Of a stretch of 64,000 nt of DNA, positions 12,601 through 24,145 are shown piece after piece. The notes beneath the pieces were generated by a model. That model did not search any database and was not told the origin of the DNA. It worked only from the letters and a program-made list of their open reading frames with translations. Both the position numbers and the translations under genes were made by a program. Each line of letters opens with the position of its first letter. Within the stretch, counting starts at the first letter, position 1. Source of the DNA: Antitrichia curtipendula (taxonomy: Eukaryota; Streptophyta; Bryopsida; Hypnales; Leucodontaceae); contig OX579637.1 of the NCBI GenBank assembly GCA_951230915.1, positions 6,138,001 to 6,202,000 on the forward strand, read 5' to 3'.

Positions 12601-13030
12601 GGGGCCTACTACTTGATCCCCGCGCAGTGTCACGTTCGCTTGATGTTTGTGTATTTGGATTTCCATCAGAGGCCGCACGAAAGGATTGCTGCTGTGTTGT
12701 GCACGAGTCTTCTTGTGTACAAAGAGACGTCTGCCTCCCACTTGAAAGATCATTGGCGACCACAAGCATACCATTGCCATCCGCATTGTCTCCTGTAGAT
12801 TTTCGTGGTATATCTCTATTGTAGCAAAGAAATAGATTTTGAACTTGAGATGTCAACTTCGGACAAAGGCTTATTCTGTTATCTCTTAAACATGATGCGC
12901 CTTTATATCCTAGATGGCTAAACAAACGGCTTGTTTTCCTCGCGAACACCAATTTGCAAGCTTTGCATTCCACTTTACCAACTGATGGGGTACCATACCA
13001 ACAAGACCAATCCTTGCTCATAGTGACCAA
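9620..13030 (-). pseudogene. hAT-superfamily transposase, one in-frame stop
   Basis: A frame of about 1,137 codons from ATG at 13028-13030 to TAG at 9620-9622, with one TGA at 10328-10330 after codon 900. Domains in order: BED-type finger (C22, C25, H39, C47); Ser/Thr-rich linker; DUF659-like catalytic core with SIDGWSS (D240) and VTTDNAPVN (D301); hAT dimerisation region with SSSSCERNWS (E616) and NKLKPQRADDLVYV; acidic Asn/Asp-rich stretch (~690-800); basic and serine-rich tail. D240, D301 and E616 fit the DDE triad, so the catalytic part is complete. Sequence after the TGA continues in frame and matches the tail at 1-885, so the stop is recent nonsense (likely CGA to TGA). The product would be a nuclear cut-and-paste transposase; a protein ending at the TGA would still hold the whole core. 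Confidence 0.88.
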
Positions 13031-13319
13031 TTTGGATCGTGTATATTCAAATGAAATTGTAAAAGTAACGCAGTAACGGGTTGATAAATTTTGTCAAAAA
13101 CAAGACAAACAATGTGTGCACAAAGTCTTGATAACCAAGGCCCACCTGTCCACTGAACTATACATTACCAAGCAAGGGACCCAAAATGGGTCGGAACCTA
13201 GCCCTTGGAAATCAAAGCGTTTAGTTTCTCAGGAGTGCTTGCAAATGGAAAGGGTCTGGAATTTATAGTTCTGAGGTTGCTAATGACCGTCGAACAGGGA
13301 ATGAAGAACATTATTTTGG

Positions 13320-13560
13320 TTCCAACGATCAGGTGGACTGTCGGAAGCAGAGTCAGACGGGGTCGGACGCCTTCGGATGGGGTCGGACGGCGTCGGACCG
13401 TCCTAATGATCGGTTATAGGATTCGGAATTCGGTCGGCAGGTCGGTCGGCGCCGCACAGGTCGGACGGGCTCTCCGTCCAAACGTTAGACGGTCAGTTGG
13501 CGGTGCATAGGTCAAACGGGCTCTCCGTTTGATAGTCGGACGGTCGGTTGAACCGACCGA
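13320..13560. repeat. GTCCG/CGGAC array 5' of hAT transposase
   Basis: Many GTCGGACGG and CGGACGG motifs within 240 bp, about 290 bp upstream of the transposase ATG (minus strand). It also lies between the transposase and the 3' end of the RING gene, so it could mark the boundary of either element. Subterminal binding sites are the likely meaning by analogy with other plant DNA transposons. Confidence 0.65.
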
Positions 13561-14792
13561 TTTCTGTTTGGGTTCACAAAGTGAAGGGCTCAAGCCTCAA
13601 AGCCTTGACCCCTACATGCCTAAGGCCCTATCTAGCGTATCTAGCTTGTGAAAAAAGAGCATAGACTTATGGAGTTATAGTTGGCGCATTGTATGTTCTC
13701 CACACTCAAGGAAATTGTTTGTTTTCCAAAATCAAACCGTAGACGTGTTCAATGTTTTAGCTTATTACTATTATTAATATGCACACCAATTTCTAGTGTC
13801 AAATTGCATATGAGTTGAAAAATTTGAAAAAAAATATGTGTACTTCTCATGTCCATTATGTTTGACAAATTAGGAAACAAACTTTTCTTGGGATTGGACG
13901 TGAGATGGACAACTAAAAATCATGTTAGCACACTAAAATATACTTTTAAAATTGGTCCCTTTGATTTATATATACGTAAAAAGCTTTTACTTATTCCATT
14001 TTGATTTTTGAGATGGAAATTATAAAGTGCTCTAGTTTGCGGGCAGTTATGGATTTGCTATTGTAAAATAAACTTTGAAGTCTTGTATTTAACTCAATTT
14101 TTAATAGTTTTTGGAAAAAATTAAAGCAAAATAGGTACATTGTTTAGGGCAACAGTAGAACCGTTGGAATTGAGGTTTTTCAATTGCATAATTAAATTTT
14201 TTTCAATTTAGTGTTTTAAACCAACCTCTACTTCTTGCATCTTCCTATTTTTTTCATATATGTTGTACAATTCCAAATGATCTGAAAATTTTCAAGCACG
14301 TATCCAAATTGGTTTCAAGAATTAATTTAAGGAGTAACCACCATTTTGGATATTTTTCCATTTAAATGTGACCTTGTCAAGTGCAGCGGCCTTTTTTTTT
14401 GCTGCGCCCGAAAAAGTTTTTTTCCGCAATTACAAATCTAATACCTTGAAATTTACAAGGTAAAAAATTCTGAAATTTTCCCTATTCTACACATTAACAA
14501 GTTCACTACAAAACCTACCAAGCATGTGTCTTGGCATTTAGGAATTCATCCATCAGTGACAGAAAAGTAACTTGTAATAGAAGGACGCAAATCACATAAT
14601 TGCCCAAAAGGGATAGTACAAAATACCATAAACTCTTAGCAAATCAAAACATATTTGCATTGTGCACATTTTCTTATATTAAAAGAAACTCATAAATACC
14701 ATGGGTACATTGCTTTAGTGGTACTACATTCTCCTGAGATCCAAACAACACTCCACGCAATTCTACCCTATTCCAAAAAAAGGCCACCGGCA
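13561..14792. other. AT-rich gene-free stretch
   Basis: No coding frame, RNA gene or clear repeat seen. The part next to 14793 is presumably 3' sequence of the RING gene. Confidence 0.4.
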
Positions 14793-17700
14793 CTATATAT
14801 TATTACCGCTACGTTCCCCCGTTACATGAGACGGACCCTCATCACCCATGAGTCTTGCACTTCTGCAGCAAGGCGTATGCACAAGACTTGTTCCAACGGT
14901 GGGCCCTACAGACCTAGCTTCCAAGTCAATGATGCCAAATTGTCGTTTTGTTTCCGGAGAGTGGTCATCGTCGTCTTCCATCCTTCGTTTCTGCTTCCGC
15001 TTGGGAAACAAGTCCACTTCCCCTGCCTTCAACACTTTGATTGCACTATCCACTCGACGGACCAAGGCGTTGACCGCTACGTCATCATCTTGCATGTATA
15101 ACTATGCAGGTCGATCTCCTCCCATTAGAAACACCCTCCATGCACTTATGATGTCGCCCACCCTCTTATCAAATTCCCTTGCCATGTCCACATAATAATG
15201 CCCTGCGGTTGACATTACATCTATTTCCACAAAAGCACGAACTTCTGCGGCTTGTTCCAACTTGGACAAAAGAAGGGCCCTGCCTATTAAAGTGTGATTG
15301 TACGCCGAGTATTGCTCATAGAACTCTTGAGCATGCTCTTGTTCTATCCAATTGCCATCTCCATCTTTACGCACCTCCTTTTCCGGAAATCGGAAGAATT
15401 TCTTGTGTTGCATGCTCCAATGTCCTCCCATGTTGCGACAAAACATTTCACAAGCTTCGTCATCCACAATACCTTTGGCCCGCAACTCCAATTCTTTGTC
15501 CATGGTCATCTACACGTAATGATCCTCTTCACATGAAGACGCCTTGGTTAGGCAATGCACTTGGTCTAGTGAATTCCACGTTATAGGTTTTTCCCAATGC
15601 ATGTAATTTTGAAATTTGTATGGCGCTTGGTCAAGTGGAAGGTTCCATCGATTGTATTCGTGACCGGGGGGCATACCTTCTGAGATCCCAAGCATTTCGT
15701 AGAACCTCGGGCAGAAAGGAGTTTTACACTCGGGACACCGTGATTGAATGAAAGATGCTTTGACAATGCATGTGACATGAAAAATGTGGCGGCATTGGCC
15801 CATTGTTAGGGCTCCTTCCGGACCAATATGACTTAGGCAAATGCTACACCTGCCCTCCATAATTCCGACGTTAGGATCACGAGCGTGCACGACTTCCTTC
15901 TCATTCTTCTTGATGTGTGCTGAAAACGTGTTGTAAGGGTCCCATCCTTCCTCTGCTTCCAAGGTCCAATTGATGTGGGGATGCTGGTTGCTATTTGCGT
16001 GGTTCAAGCGCTCAAACATTGCATCCATGTCTCCCCAATACGTAATGTCGGTGGACCCCCTTGGATGTGCCTCAAACATCTGCTTCAGCCGCCAAAAAGA
16101 GCTCTCCACGGCATTGCATTCATCTTCCAACTTCATTGCTAATTTCAGGAGCCTTTTCATTGCTCGGGATACTACGGTCGGTTTGTCTTTGAGCTTTTGT
16201 ACCCATGCCACCCATCGAGAGTCCGCACTGCCCGATGGCATGTTGCTATCCAAGTACACTATTCGTTTCAAGCGCACCACCTCAGACCGAGCATGGGCAT
16301 TCTCTTTGGTCGCCTCATCCAATTTTTGCTTCAATTCTTCGACCTCACTTCCTTCCGTTTGCATGGAAGCATCTTGCAATGTTGGAATAGGATTACAAAT
16401 GGCAGTTTTAGGGTTTACTTCATTGCTCTTGTGGCCCTCCACAGCTGCATCTTTTTCATAAGGAAGAGAGAGTTGATCACTCTCTTGAGTGTCTTGCACC
16501 TCTTGTGTTATGGGCACCAACCCTGGAATATCCTTCATCGGCTACTCAAATGAGCGCTCATGGATCCTCTGTAGCCTTTCATACTTCTTTTTTAATTCAT
16601 CACATTGTGCCTTCTAGTTGTCATTGGAATCGTTCAAGGCCCTCAACGTCTGATTTTCTTCTGCTAGAGCAACCAAGTCTTTCAGCTTCTCGTACTTGTC
16701 GTCGAGGAATGGTAATATAGCCTGCGTGTACTTCATGAAAGCCACGGCACCAATGATCAGTTCAGGCGATACTTTGGCCAATTCCTCTGCAAATTCCGTA
16801 ACCTTCGGGGACATTTCTTGCACCATCCCCGCTGCTGTGGTCAATGAGACAGCGGTTCTAGCAAACGCCTCCCACCTTATGTCGAGTTTCAGAAAAGTAT
16901 CAGAGCTGCCCGCCTCAACATCTGATACGGATGGGCTTACCCCTATGTGAAGTTCCTTCCATCAAGCAGAGCACTGCACCAAGGCTTCCAATTCCTTCAG
17001 ATTTGGCATGTGACGGAGAATCTCCAATTGTGAGGGAGGAATAGCTGACACTCCTGGATACTTACTCGCAATGTCATCGCCATGAATGGTGGAATCCCGA
17101 GTCACGTCATGGGCTGGTGCTTTATTTCTTATTGATCGACGCCATTGATCTTGAGGGCTCAATATTGGGCTCGGCAACCCTGTCTCGTCTGGGTTCAAAG
17201 ATATATGTGTCAAGGGATCTAGAGCATTGCTCTCTAAAAGATTATCAATTGTAGCATAGGCCCTTGCGACTTGTTCCGGTCTAGGGTCCTGCTCATGTTC
17301 TCGTCACGAAAAATGGGCCCCACGTTTGCTTAGAACGTTCTGCTTGTTCGGAACCATACTTACTGGAACCACGGTTTCTATGTTCGGTGTGCACATCAAA
17401 GCCGTTGGAGGAGTAAGAAACACCTCTCCCTCCGGATCTCCCAAGAAGGCACAACTCACTGTCGTTGGGGTCTGCGTAGAAGCCAATGGTAATGCATTGC
17501 TTGGGCCCCCAGAGATGATTGTCTGCGGCACTGGAGTATTTTTTAATACTCTTCTTGGTTTTGGTGTCTCACTTGGCCCTGCTTGTGGATTGTACAAATC
17601 CGGAATATCTTTTTGATTGCGATTAAGATGCAGTGGCTCCTTGGCTATCGTTGGAAACGTACTCCAATCCACCTTCCGGGCTAATTGGAGTTCTGCATAC

Positions 17701-18080
17701 ACCATGGAGGCCAAGCTGTAGTTTATGTACCCCTTACTCATTGGTTTGTCCCCAAAGAGTGTCTTCCACACCTCCAACGATCGTTCCTTAAAATGCTGGT
17801 CGTTGCAAGTCCATGGCTTGCAACTAAAATCATGCGTCTGAGCGGCATGGGACTCCTTGGGCCACAACTTGTTGATGTGGTACATTTGTACATACTTCTT
17901 GCACATCCTAGAGTTCCAATATTCCGCAGTCTCCTTCTCCCAATCTGGCTCCGCTTTGATGTTAGGGTCATCCGTAATCTCCGAATGGAGCCCGTGGGGT
18001 GCCCCCTTCCGTTTAGTTCTTTTACTGCTTTCCGCCCCTGGATTCATCCTACTAATATCCGCAACACCTTCACCGCTCAT
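14793..18080 (-). pseudogene. Finger-domain, coiled-coil and RING-H2 protein, six in-frame stops
   Basis: One uninterrupted frame (~1,095 codons) from ATG 18078-18080 to TAG 14793-14795, without indels but with TGA at 17304 and 16962 and TAG at 16614, 16542, 15510 and 15102. The N-terminal domain has MCKKYVQMYHINKLW and NYSLASMVYAE...VDW, matching the small finger proteins at 5894, 41287 and 21954, but the first finger Cys is Ser. Then come a Pro/Thr-rich stretch, coiled coils, and a RING-H2 finger at 15726-15848 (C-x2-C-x14-C-x-H-x2-H-x2-C-x10-C-x2-C). A C-terminal PKRKQKRRMEDDDD looks like a nuclear signal. RING-H2 fingers usually act as ubiquitin E3 ligases, so the intact ancestor may have been a nuclear E3. 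It is now a pseudogene unless stops are read through. Confidence 0.75.
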
Positions 18081-18299
18081 GACTGTCGCTTTGAATTTGT
18101 AACCGCTTCAAAAATCACTGAAAGTGACCCCCTCGACCCATGTGTATTTCAATCAAAAAAAGAGCGTATGTCGTTATGAAAAATGAATGACCCCAACTCT
18201 CCACCATGTAGGAGCAGCACGCGCGGTGAAGCAAGAGCAAAACATCCGACACGGTTCTAAAACCTCTGAGAGGAGAGAAGAAGTGAGGAAAAATGAACA

Positions 18300-18740
18300 A
18301 CCCGTCCGACCTTATAGCAATCGGACGGCAGACCTAAGTTAAGTCCGATACCGAACCTGTCCTGGACGTCGCGAAGCGTCCCTGGACCTGAGGTTCGTCG
18401 GACGGACCTCAGCCGACCGCTTTGGGGTCGGACGGGCAGCACGCCGTTCGACCGCAGACCGAGACATCCGAAATCTGGACCGGGACGTCCGACCTCCGAA
18501 CCTGGCTATCCAAACTCGAAGCGGATTACGGCCGGCTGTCGGACGCCGGCGGTCACTCTGGGACTGCCGTCCGATGCCCCGACCGTCCCCCGTCTGATGC
18601 CCAATCCGACCAGCCGTTCGATGCCCCGTCCTACCAGCCGTCCGATTTCGCGTTCAACAACGCGTCTGACGGGCCTTCCTAGACCATTCCGACCCACCGT
18701 CCGACGATCGGTCGGTCTCCGTTCAACCGCCATCTGACCA
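18300..18740. repeat. GTCCG/CGGAC array 5' of RING gene
   Basis: Dense GTCCGAC, CGGACGG and CCGTCCG motifs start about 220 bp upstream of the RING gene ATG (minus strand) and extend outward for 440 bp, the same placement as at the transposase, kinase-like and finger genes. Confidence 0.65.
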
Positions 18741-19189
18741 GGTAAAGAAATATATAGATATAGGATCCGCAGGACGTGAAATCGTGCCATCTTTGGTGGG
18801 CCCTGCGGGCCATATTTACCCCGAGTAAAAGGCTGGAATTTTTTATTTGTCACAAATTAAATTTTTTCCAAAATCTGAATTCATATTTCAAATCAAAGGT
18901 CCCAAATTAACTAGAGGGGCTAGTAAGTATCCCTAGCCATGGCTCAATCATAGGGGTTTTTTATTTACTTTTACCCTAGTAAAATCCAAATTTACCATGT
19001 TGGGCCCATAAAAGATGGCACGATTTAATGTTTTTCATAGGATCCAGCAACCCTAGGATCCTTTTCCAATGCCCATTATTCATGATATAAGCATTGAATG
19101 CAACAACGGCTATAGTAATCAGGAGATAAAAAAACCATGAACTCATGAACTTGCAACATCAAAGGTCAACCCGAATGGGACCATAGTCC
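18741..19189. other. Gene-free stretch
   Basis: No coding sequence seen. A phrase around KATGGCACGATTT-like sequence occurs twice in opposite orientation (near 18783 and 19012), but no terminal repeats could be defined. Confidence 0.3.
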
Positions 19190-19360
19190 CTCAAAGGCAT
19201 GGCCATCAGTAGTGGCCTCTTTTGAACTCATTTGAGTTTGAGGTGGTCTACAGTTCGATTCCTAGTGACATCATCTACCTTGTTTGATGATGTCACCCCC
19301 CTCTGGTTGATGGGATTTGGTTTGGTCGAGGTAGCCAACCATTAAAAAAAAAAAAAAAAG
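19190..19360 (+). mobile_element. Probable tRNA-derived SINE with poly(A) tail
   Basis: Contains an A-box-like TGGCCATCAGTAGTGG at about 19201 and, about 45 bp downstream, a B box containing GTTCGATTCC (~19253), the internal RNA polymerase III promoter of tRNA-derived SINEs. A body of ~90 bp follows and ends in a run of 16 A at 19346-19361. No target-site duplication was found. It is too long and too poorly folded to be a tRNA gene. Confidence 0.55.
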
Positions 19361-19679
19361 CGTCCAACCAATTTGTGTTTGTATTTGGGAGGGAATCATG
19401 ATTTGCTTGTGGAAGGGAGAGGTGTTGAAATGGAGTGCTTGGAAGGGGTGATCTCGAATTTTGAAGCAGGATGTTTGTAGTAACATCTAACTACAAACAT
19501 TTATGTTCTAAACTCAAAATTCTCCATTCGAAACCCTCAAGATTCGACACCTGCTCCTTCCACATGTAAATAATATTTGCTACTCACGTACAATCATGCC
19601 TTGACTTGACGTTTTGGTTTTTTTCGGGGTTTTTTTTAGAGGGGGTGGATAAATGACATTTAGAGTGCGACCATGATAT

Positions 19680-20435
19680 GATTTTCATTTGATCTCTTCA
19701 AATTAGAACGAAGTTTAAATGAATTGATTTTAATACTTCAAACGTAAATGGAGGCACCATTATTTCATTTTGTGCACTTCAAATAAAACTGAAGCCACCA
19801 TGATTTCACTTTGATACTTCACAAATAAAACAAAGCCACCTTCATTTAATTCACCTACTTAAAAATAAATACAAGCCACCATGATTTAATTTTGCTAAAT
19901 CACATTCAAATCTAAACACCATGATTTAAATTCTGCTTCTTCACATTAAAATCAGCACACCTTGATTAAATTTTGCTACTTCAAATTAAAATCAAGCCAC
20001 CAAAATTTAAATTTTGCTACTTCAAAAAAAAATAAAGACACCATGATTTACATTTGGCTACTTCAAACTAAAATCAAGAGACCATGATTTGAATTTTGCT
20101 ACGTGAAACTAAGACCAAGCCAACATGATTTAAATTTGGTACTTCACATTCAAATCAAGACACCATGATTTAATTTTCCCACTTGAAACCAAAATCTAGT
20201 AACCATGATTTAATTTTTGCTACTTCACATTAAAATGGAGGCAACATATTTTAAGTTTTGGTACGTGAAACTAAAACCAAGCCACCCTGATTTAGATTTT
20301 GGTACTTCACATTCAAATCAAGACACGATGATTTATATATTGCCATTTCAAGCCAATTTTGCAACATCAAACCAAAATCAAGCCACGGTGATTTAAGTTT
20401 TTCCAATTGAAACCGAAACAAAGCCACAATGATTT
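19680..20435. repeat. ~40-bp AT-rich minisatellite
   Basis: About 18 degenerate copies of a 40-41 bp unit based on AAGCCACCATGATTTAAATT followed by TTGCTACTTCAAA and AAAATC. Units differ by point changes and small indels. The copies drift gradually, suggesting an old array. Confidence 0.85.
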
Positions 20436-20442
20436 TAAAAAG

Positions 20443-20680
20443 GATATCCAATCATTTCTTTTTCAATATGGTCTAGCGTTGATTTATGTGTTTTCCTAGA
20501 TAAATAAGAATAACCATTATCCCATGTGCCCCCTTATTATGGTGTCGTCTTTAATTTCATATGGATATCCAATTTTTTTTTTTCACTACGGTTTAGCGTT
20601 AAGTCATATTTTTTCCTAAAGAAATAAGAATACCCGTATGCCTCCTTATTATGGTGTTGCCACTAATTTCATAAGGGTAC
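20443..20680. repeat. Two tandem copies of a ~117-bp unit
   Basis: The segment starting GGATATCCAAT at 20443 is repeated from about 20562, sharing a TAGCGTT segment, a TAAATAAGAATA-type segment and CCTTATTATGGTGT. It directly follows the 40-bp array. The rest of the stretch to 21264 is AT-rich with no gene, apart from a telomere-like TTTAGGG run at 21104-21131. Confidence 0.7.
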
Positions 20681-21264
20681 CCATTTTTTGTGCATGAATG
20701 TGGTTGATCCACATTTCTTTTACAAGAATAACTAAATTGTCTCTTTGAGCTTCTAGATGCCCCCCTATTTGGACATGTTCATCATGTACAATTCTACAAC
20801 CCTTGGTAGACAATTGTTCATTTGTGATGCAATATTTTTAAAGAAATCACTGAAATGGGGATTGCATAGGAGTTAATCATCACATTTTAATATAAAATTA
20901 GAAATTCCAAACTTCAACAAACTTGCATAAGTACAAGTCTGAACTCTAAATGTTTGCCAAATTTTTTAGGAGTTATAGACTTGTATGCATGGAAGCTTTC
21001 AAAATGTGCCTACACAATTCAGTAGTGTGCGTAGAAATTCTTTACATGAACTGACATCATCGCATACTTTGAACAAATGAATATTATGAACGTATTCCAG
21101 GTCAAGGGTTTAGGGTTTAGGATTTAGGGTTCAATTTCTGACAATAATTTCAGGTTCTTCCAACATAGCTTTGGAAAGGAATCTACAGGAGGTTCAAAAA
21201 TCATAATTCCCTCTCGCATCAATGCAGTTTGAATTAAAACTCCCCCTTTTTTCCTGCCCCAGTA

Positions 21265-21660
21265 TCCACGCGGTCCGATCACCTGGGCGTCCGAAACTGG
21301 AGCCGTTTCAAAAACTCCATCCGTCCGGCCTTCTACCGTCCAAAACTACATCTGTCCAACCTTCTGGCGTCCGAAATGAAGCTGTCCGACCTTCTGGCGT
21401 CCGAAATGAAGCCGTCCGAAATGAAGCCGTCTGACGAGGCCCGATTTTGGTCGTCCGAAGTTGCTGCCGACCGCCCGCTGCCCCGTCCGACGATCAGTCG
21501 GTTGCTCCGACCGATTTTTCTATTCCCTTCGGTCGTCCACCTTCCGTCTGTGGCCGTGCGATTAGACATGCGGAGCTTTGTGGCCGTCCGATTTGGGCGT
21601 CTGAACCTGGAGCCGTCCGATGTCCAGAGTGACGTACGCCCCGTCCGACTGTTTAAGGGC
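21265..21660. repeat. GTCCG/CGGAC array 5' of finger gene (copy C)
   Basis: Repeats of CCGTCCGA and GGCGTCCGAAATGAAGC. About 300 bp downstream is the ATG of the third finger gene. The joining stretch contains TTTTCCTTGCGGAGTAGG, matching the leader of copies A and B, so this array and leader belong to the gene. Confidence 0.7.
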
Positions 21661-21953
21661 TCATCGGTCGGTTCATTTTTCACAGTCGTTTTCCTTGCGG
21701 AGTAGGCTGATCCAATGTCTTCGGGATTCTGCGCGCCCCTTCCAATTTGGTTTGTGAACGGCTGTGGCCTGTGGTTGGAGATTGAGGTGTTATTAGTCCT
21801 AAGTCAGGTTTCGAAAATCGAAACTAATTTGTTTTTATAAAGTGCAAGTCCCCTTTTTTCATCCACATTCTAACTTCATAGCATTGAACGGATGTGTTGA
21901 AAAAATCAACTACAATTCTAAAATCGACTCCTAAAAACGTAATCAAAGTCACC

Positions 21954-23021
21954 ATGCCACGCGAAGAAAGTGCACCAAAGAGAATATCACAGGAGATGAA
22001 TTGGGCAGAATGGGAAAATCCTCTTTGCGTAGCGGAACCGAAATGGCAAGAAGAACCCAAAAAAATGTGGGATTGCACAACATGCAAAAAGTATGTGAAA
22101 ATGACACACATCTCCAAACTGTGGTCACGTGCTCGTGCGGAGGTACAAGCTCGACGTTAGGAAGGGCAAATGACCACATGCAATAGCGTCCATTTTGTTC
22201 GCCGGTACGAAGAGATTCTATCGACATGCGGTTTACCAATGTTGAAAACGAATGTCATGACCTATTCAACTATGGCCATGGTGTGGGCGGAGATTGTACT
22301 CCACAAAGATGTAGATTGGAAAACAGTGTATGGAAAAATTGTAAAAACTCTGAATCGCCGACAGCACATGATTTATACCAATTGGGTTGGAGCGAGCGAT
22401 TGCTTGCCAGAGTGGTCCAATTGAGGACATTCTGGAACATCGTCGATTGTGTTGCCTGACTCAGCGGATGATGTTTTGGACGACGATGATGTTCCCGATG
22501 TTGAAGCACCTGTGACATTTGGAGAGAGACATGAACGGCGAGAAGCTCGCAAAGACATTGAGTACGAGGAATAGATGCGAGAGGCAATGCGTCGAAGCGT
22601 GGAGGACTGTAGTCAACAACATGGGCATGACCGATCGCACCTTGACCGTGGTTCACGTGCCCCACAAGATTCAGGAAGAAGTTCACAATACGGTAATGCA
22701 TCCCAAGGTGGCTCTCAAAGCACGCGGTATGACGATGCTAGCCAAGGTGGCTCCCAATACTATCTTGGAAGTATTGCACCCGCTTCATATCATCATCATG
22801 GAGATTCTTATTATGGTGGTTCAAGTGAAGGAGGGTCCCAGCACAATGTTCCCATTCCTCCTCCTCCTCTTTTTGGAGGTCCTTACTGCCCAAATTACAA
22901 AAAAGTAGTGGCTTCAAGTGGACAGGGAGACACCTACAGAAGAGGACCATATCTTGGTGTTTATAGGTTTGGTTCTAGAGGCCCAAATAAGAGAGATGAT
23001 ACCGATTCTGATTCAGAGTGA
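21954..23021 (+). pseudogene. CxxC...H finger protein with Gly/Ser/Tyr-rich tail, copy C
   Basis: From an ATG in good context (ACCATGC) to TGA at 23019-23021, one 356-codon frame without indels. It keeps WDCTTCKKYVKMTH, the NYS/TYS-MAMVWAE...KDVDW block, the DDDD acidic linker and a Gly/Ser/Tyr-rich tail ending DSDSE. Three nonsense codons break it: TAG at 22158-22160 (TGG in copy B), TGA at 22422-22424 (CGA in copy B) and TAG at 22572-22574 (Gln codon in copy B). It is more diverged from A and B than they are from each other. No kinase-like partner lies downstream, so this copy is solitary. Confidence 0.72.
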
Positions 23022-23639
23022 AGCGGTGTTTTGTCTTATAGTGCAAGCCTGAGCACCTTATCCATTGATTGTAATGGCCGTGGATTGTTGTTGTTGGCAA
23101 GCATTGTACAATGATGTTGGGGAATTGCAGTTCTTGATTTTCTAAGTTAGCGGGATTAAGTTTTTATGTCCATATATAAGTACATCGGTAGCCATGTGAT
23201 GGTATTATCCTTGAATACCGTTGTTGTATAACCAATGATTTTTTTTAATATACATATGGTATCGGTCCGCGTTCTACAACTGAGTGGCATATGTAAGTCT
23301 CCAACAAAGAACATAATGACTTTCGTATTGACCTCAAAAAATGCATTGTATAAGTTATTTTTCCAAGAAATGATTGACGCATCACATTGTGCCCCCCCAA
23401 ACATAGTCCATACCTTCTGCATCATGCTTGTAGTCCAAATTGAGTGAATGAAAACTTCACATTTAAATCCGAAGCATAATGTTACCGGAAATTGGTATTA
23501 TTTCTTGTTTTGGTGGTGGATTTATATTACCTCCCTTTTTTTTTTTGCTTCCGTTTCATTATCAATCATTCCATCCACCTTTTTTGCTTTTAGTTTCCTT
23601 TCCATTCATTCCCAATTTTTATTAAATCTGGAGTTTCAG
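23022..23639. other. Gene-free stretch 3' of copy C
   Basis: AT-rich with no supported gene. It includes the likely 3' untranslated region of the finger gene. Confidence 0.4.
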
Positions 23640-24145
23640 TATTTGGACTACAAATGAGAGACCCTGTCGCAAAAAATCTGAAGTTTCATTATCATTCATT
23701 CCCCATCCTTATTTGTTTTCAGAGGACCATCATTCTTTTCCAATTTTTTTTTGCTTTATGTTTCCTTCTCATGAACTTGCACATTTTTTTGGGCTTTTTG
23801 TTTTGTGATCATTCATTCCCAATTTTTTTGGGCCTCACGTTCCCTTGGCATGAATTCCCCAATTTTTTGGGCTTTATATTGTCTTGTCATGCATTCCCAA
23901 TTTTCTTTTAGTTTATGTTGCCTTGTCATGCATTCCCCATGTTTTCGGGCTTTCCTTTTCCTGGTCAATCATTCCCAATTTCTTTTTGGCTTATTGTTTC
24001 CTTGTCATGCCATCCCTATTTTTGGGGGGTTTTTGATCTTGTTAGTCATTCCCCAATTTTTAGGGCTTCAAGTTTTTTTGTTGTTCATTCCCCATTTTTT
24101 TGGGCTTTCAGTCTACTTGTCATTCATTTCCAATTTTTTTCCAAG
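23640..24145. repeat. ~39-bp T-rich minisatellite
   Basis: About 12 degenerate units built on CATTCCCAATTTTTTTGGGC followed by TTTATGTTTCCTTGT. The apparent hydrophobic frames through it are a by-product of the repeat. Confidence 0.8.

Noticed and set aside
14793..18080. Reassigned stop codons (TAG read as Gln)
   Set aside because: TGG-to-TAG and CGA-to-TGA changes verified by paralogues do not fit a Gln code, and related frames end at TAA, TAG and TGA alike.
14793..18080. Repair of stops by U-to-C RNA editing
   Set aside because: Such editing is known from organelles of hornworts and ferns and could not restore TGG from TAG.
19201..19265. tRNA gene
   Set aside because: A and B boxes are present but no cloverleaf or anticodon stem can be drawn; the poly(A) tail points to a SINE.
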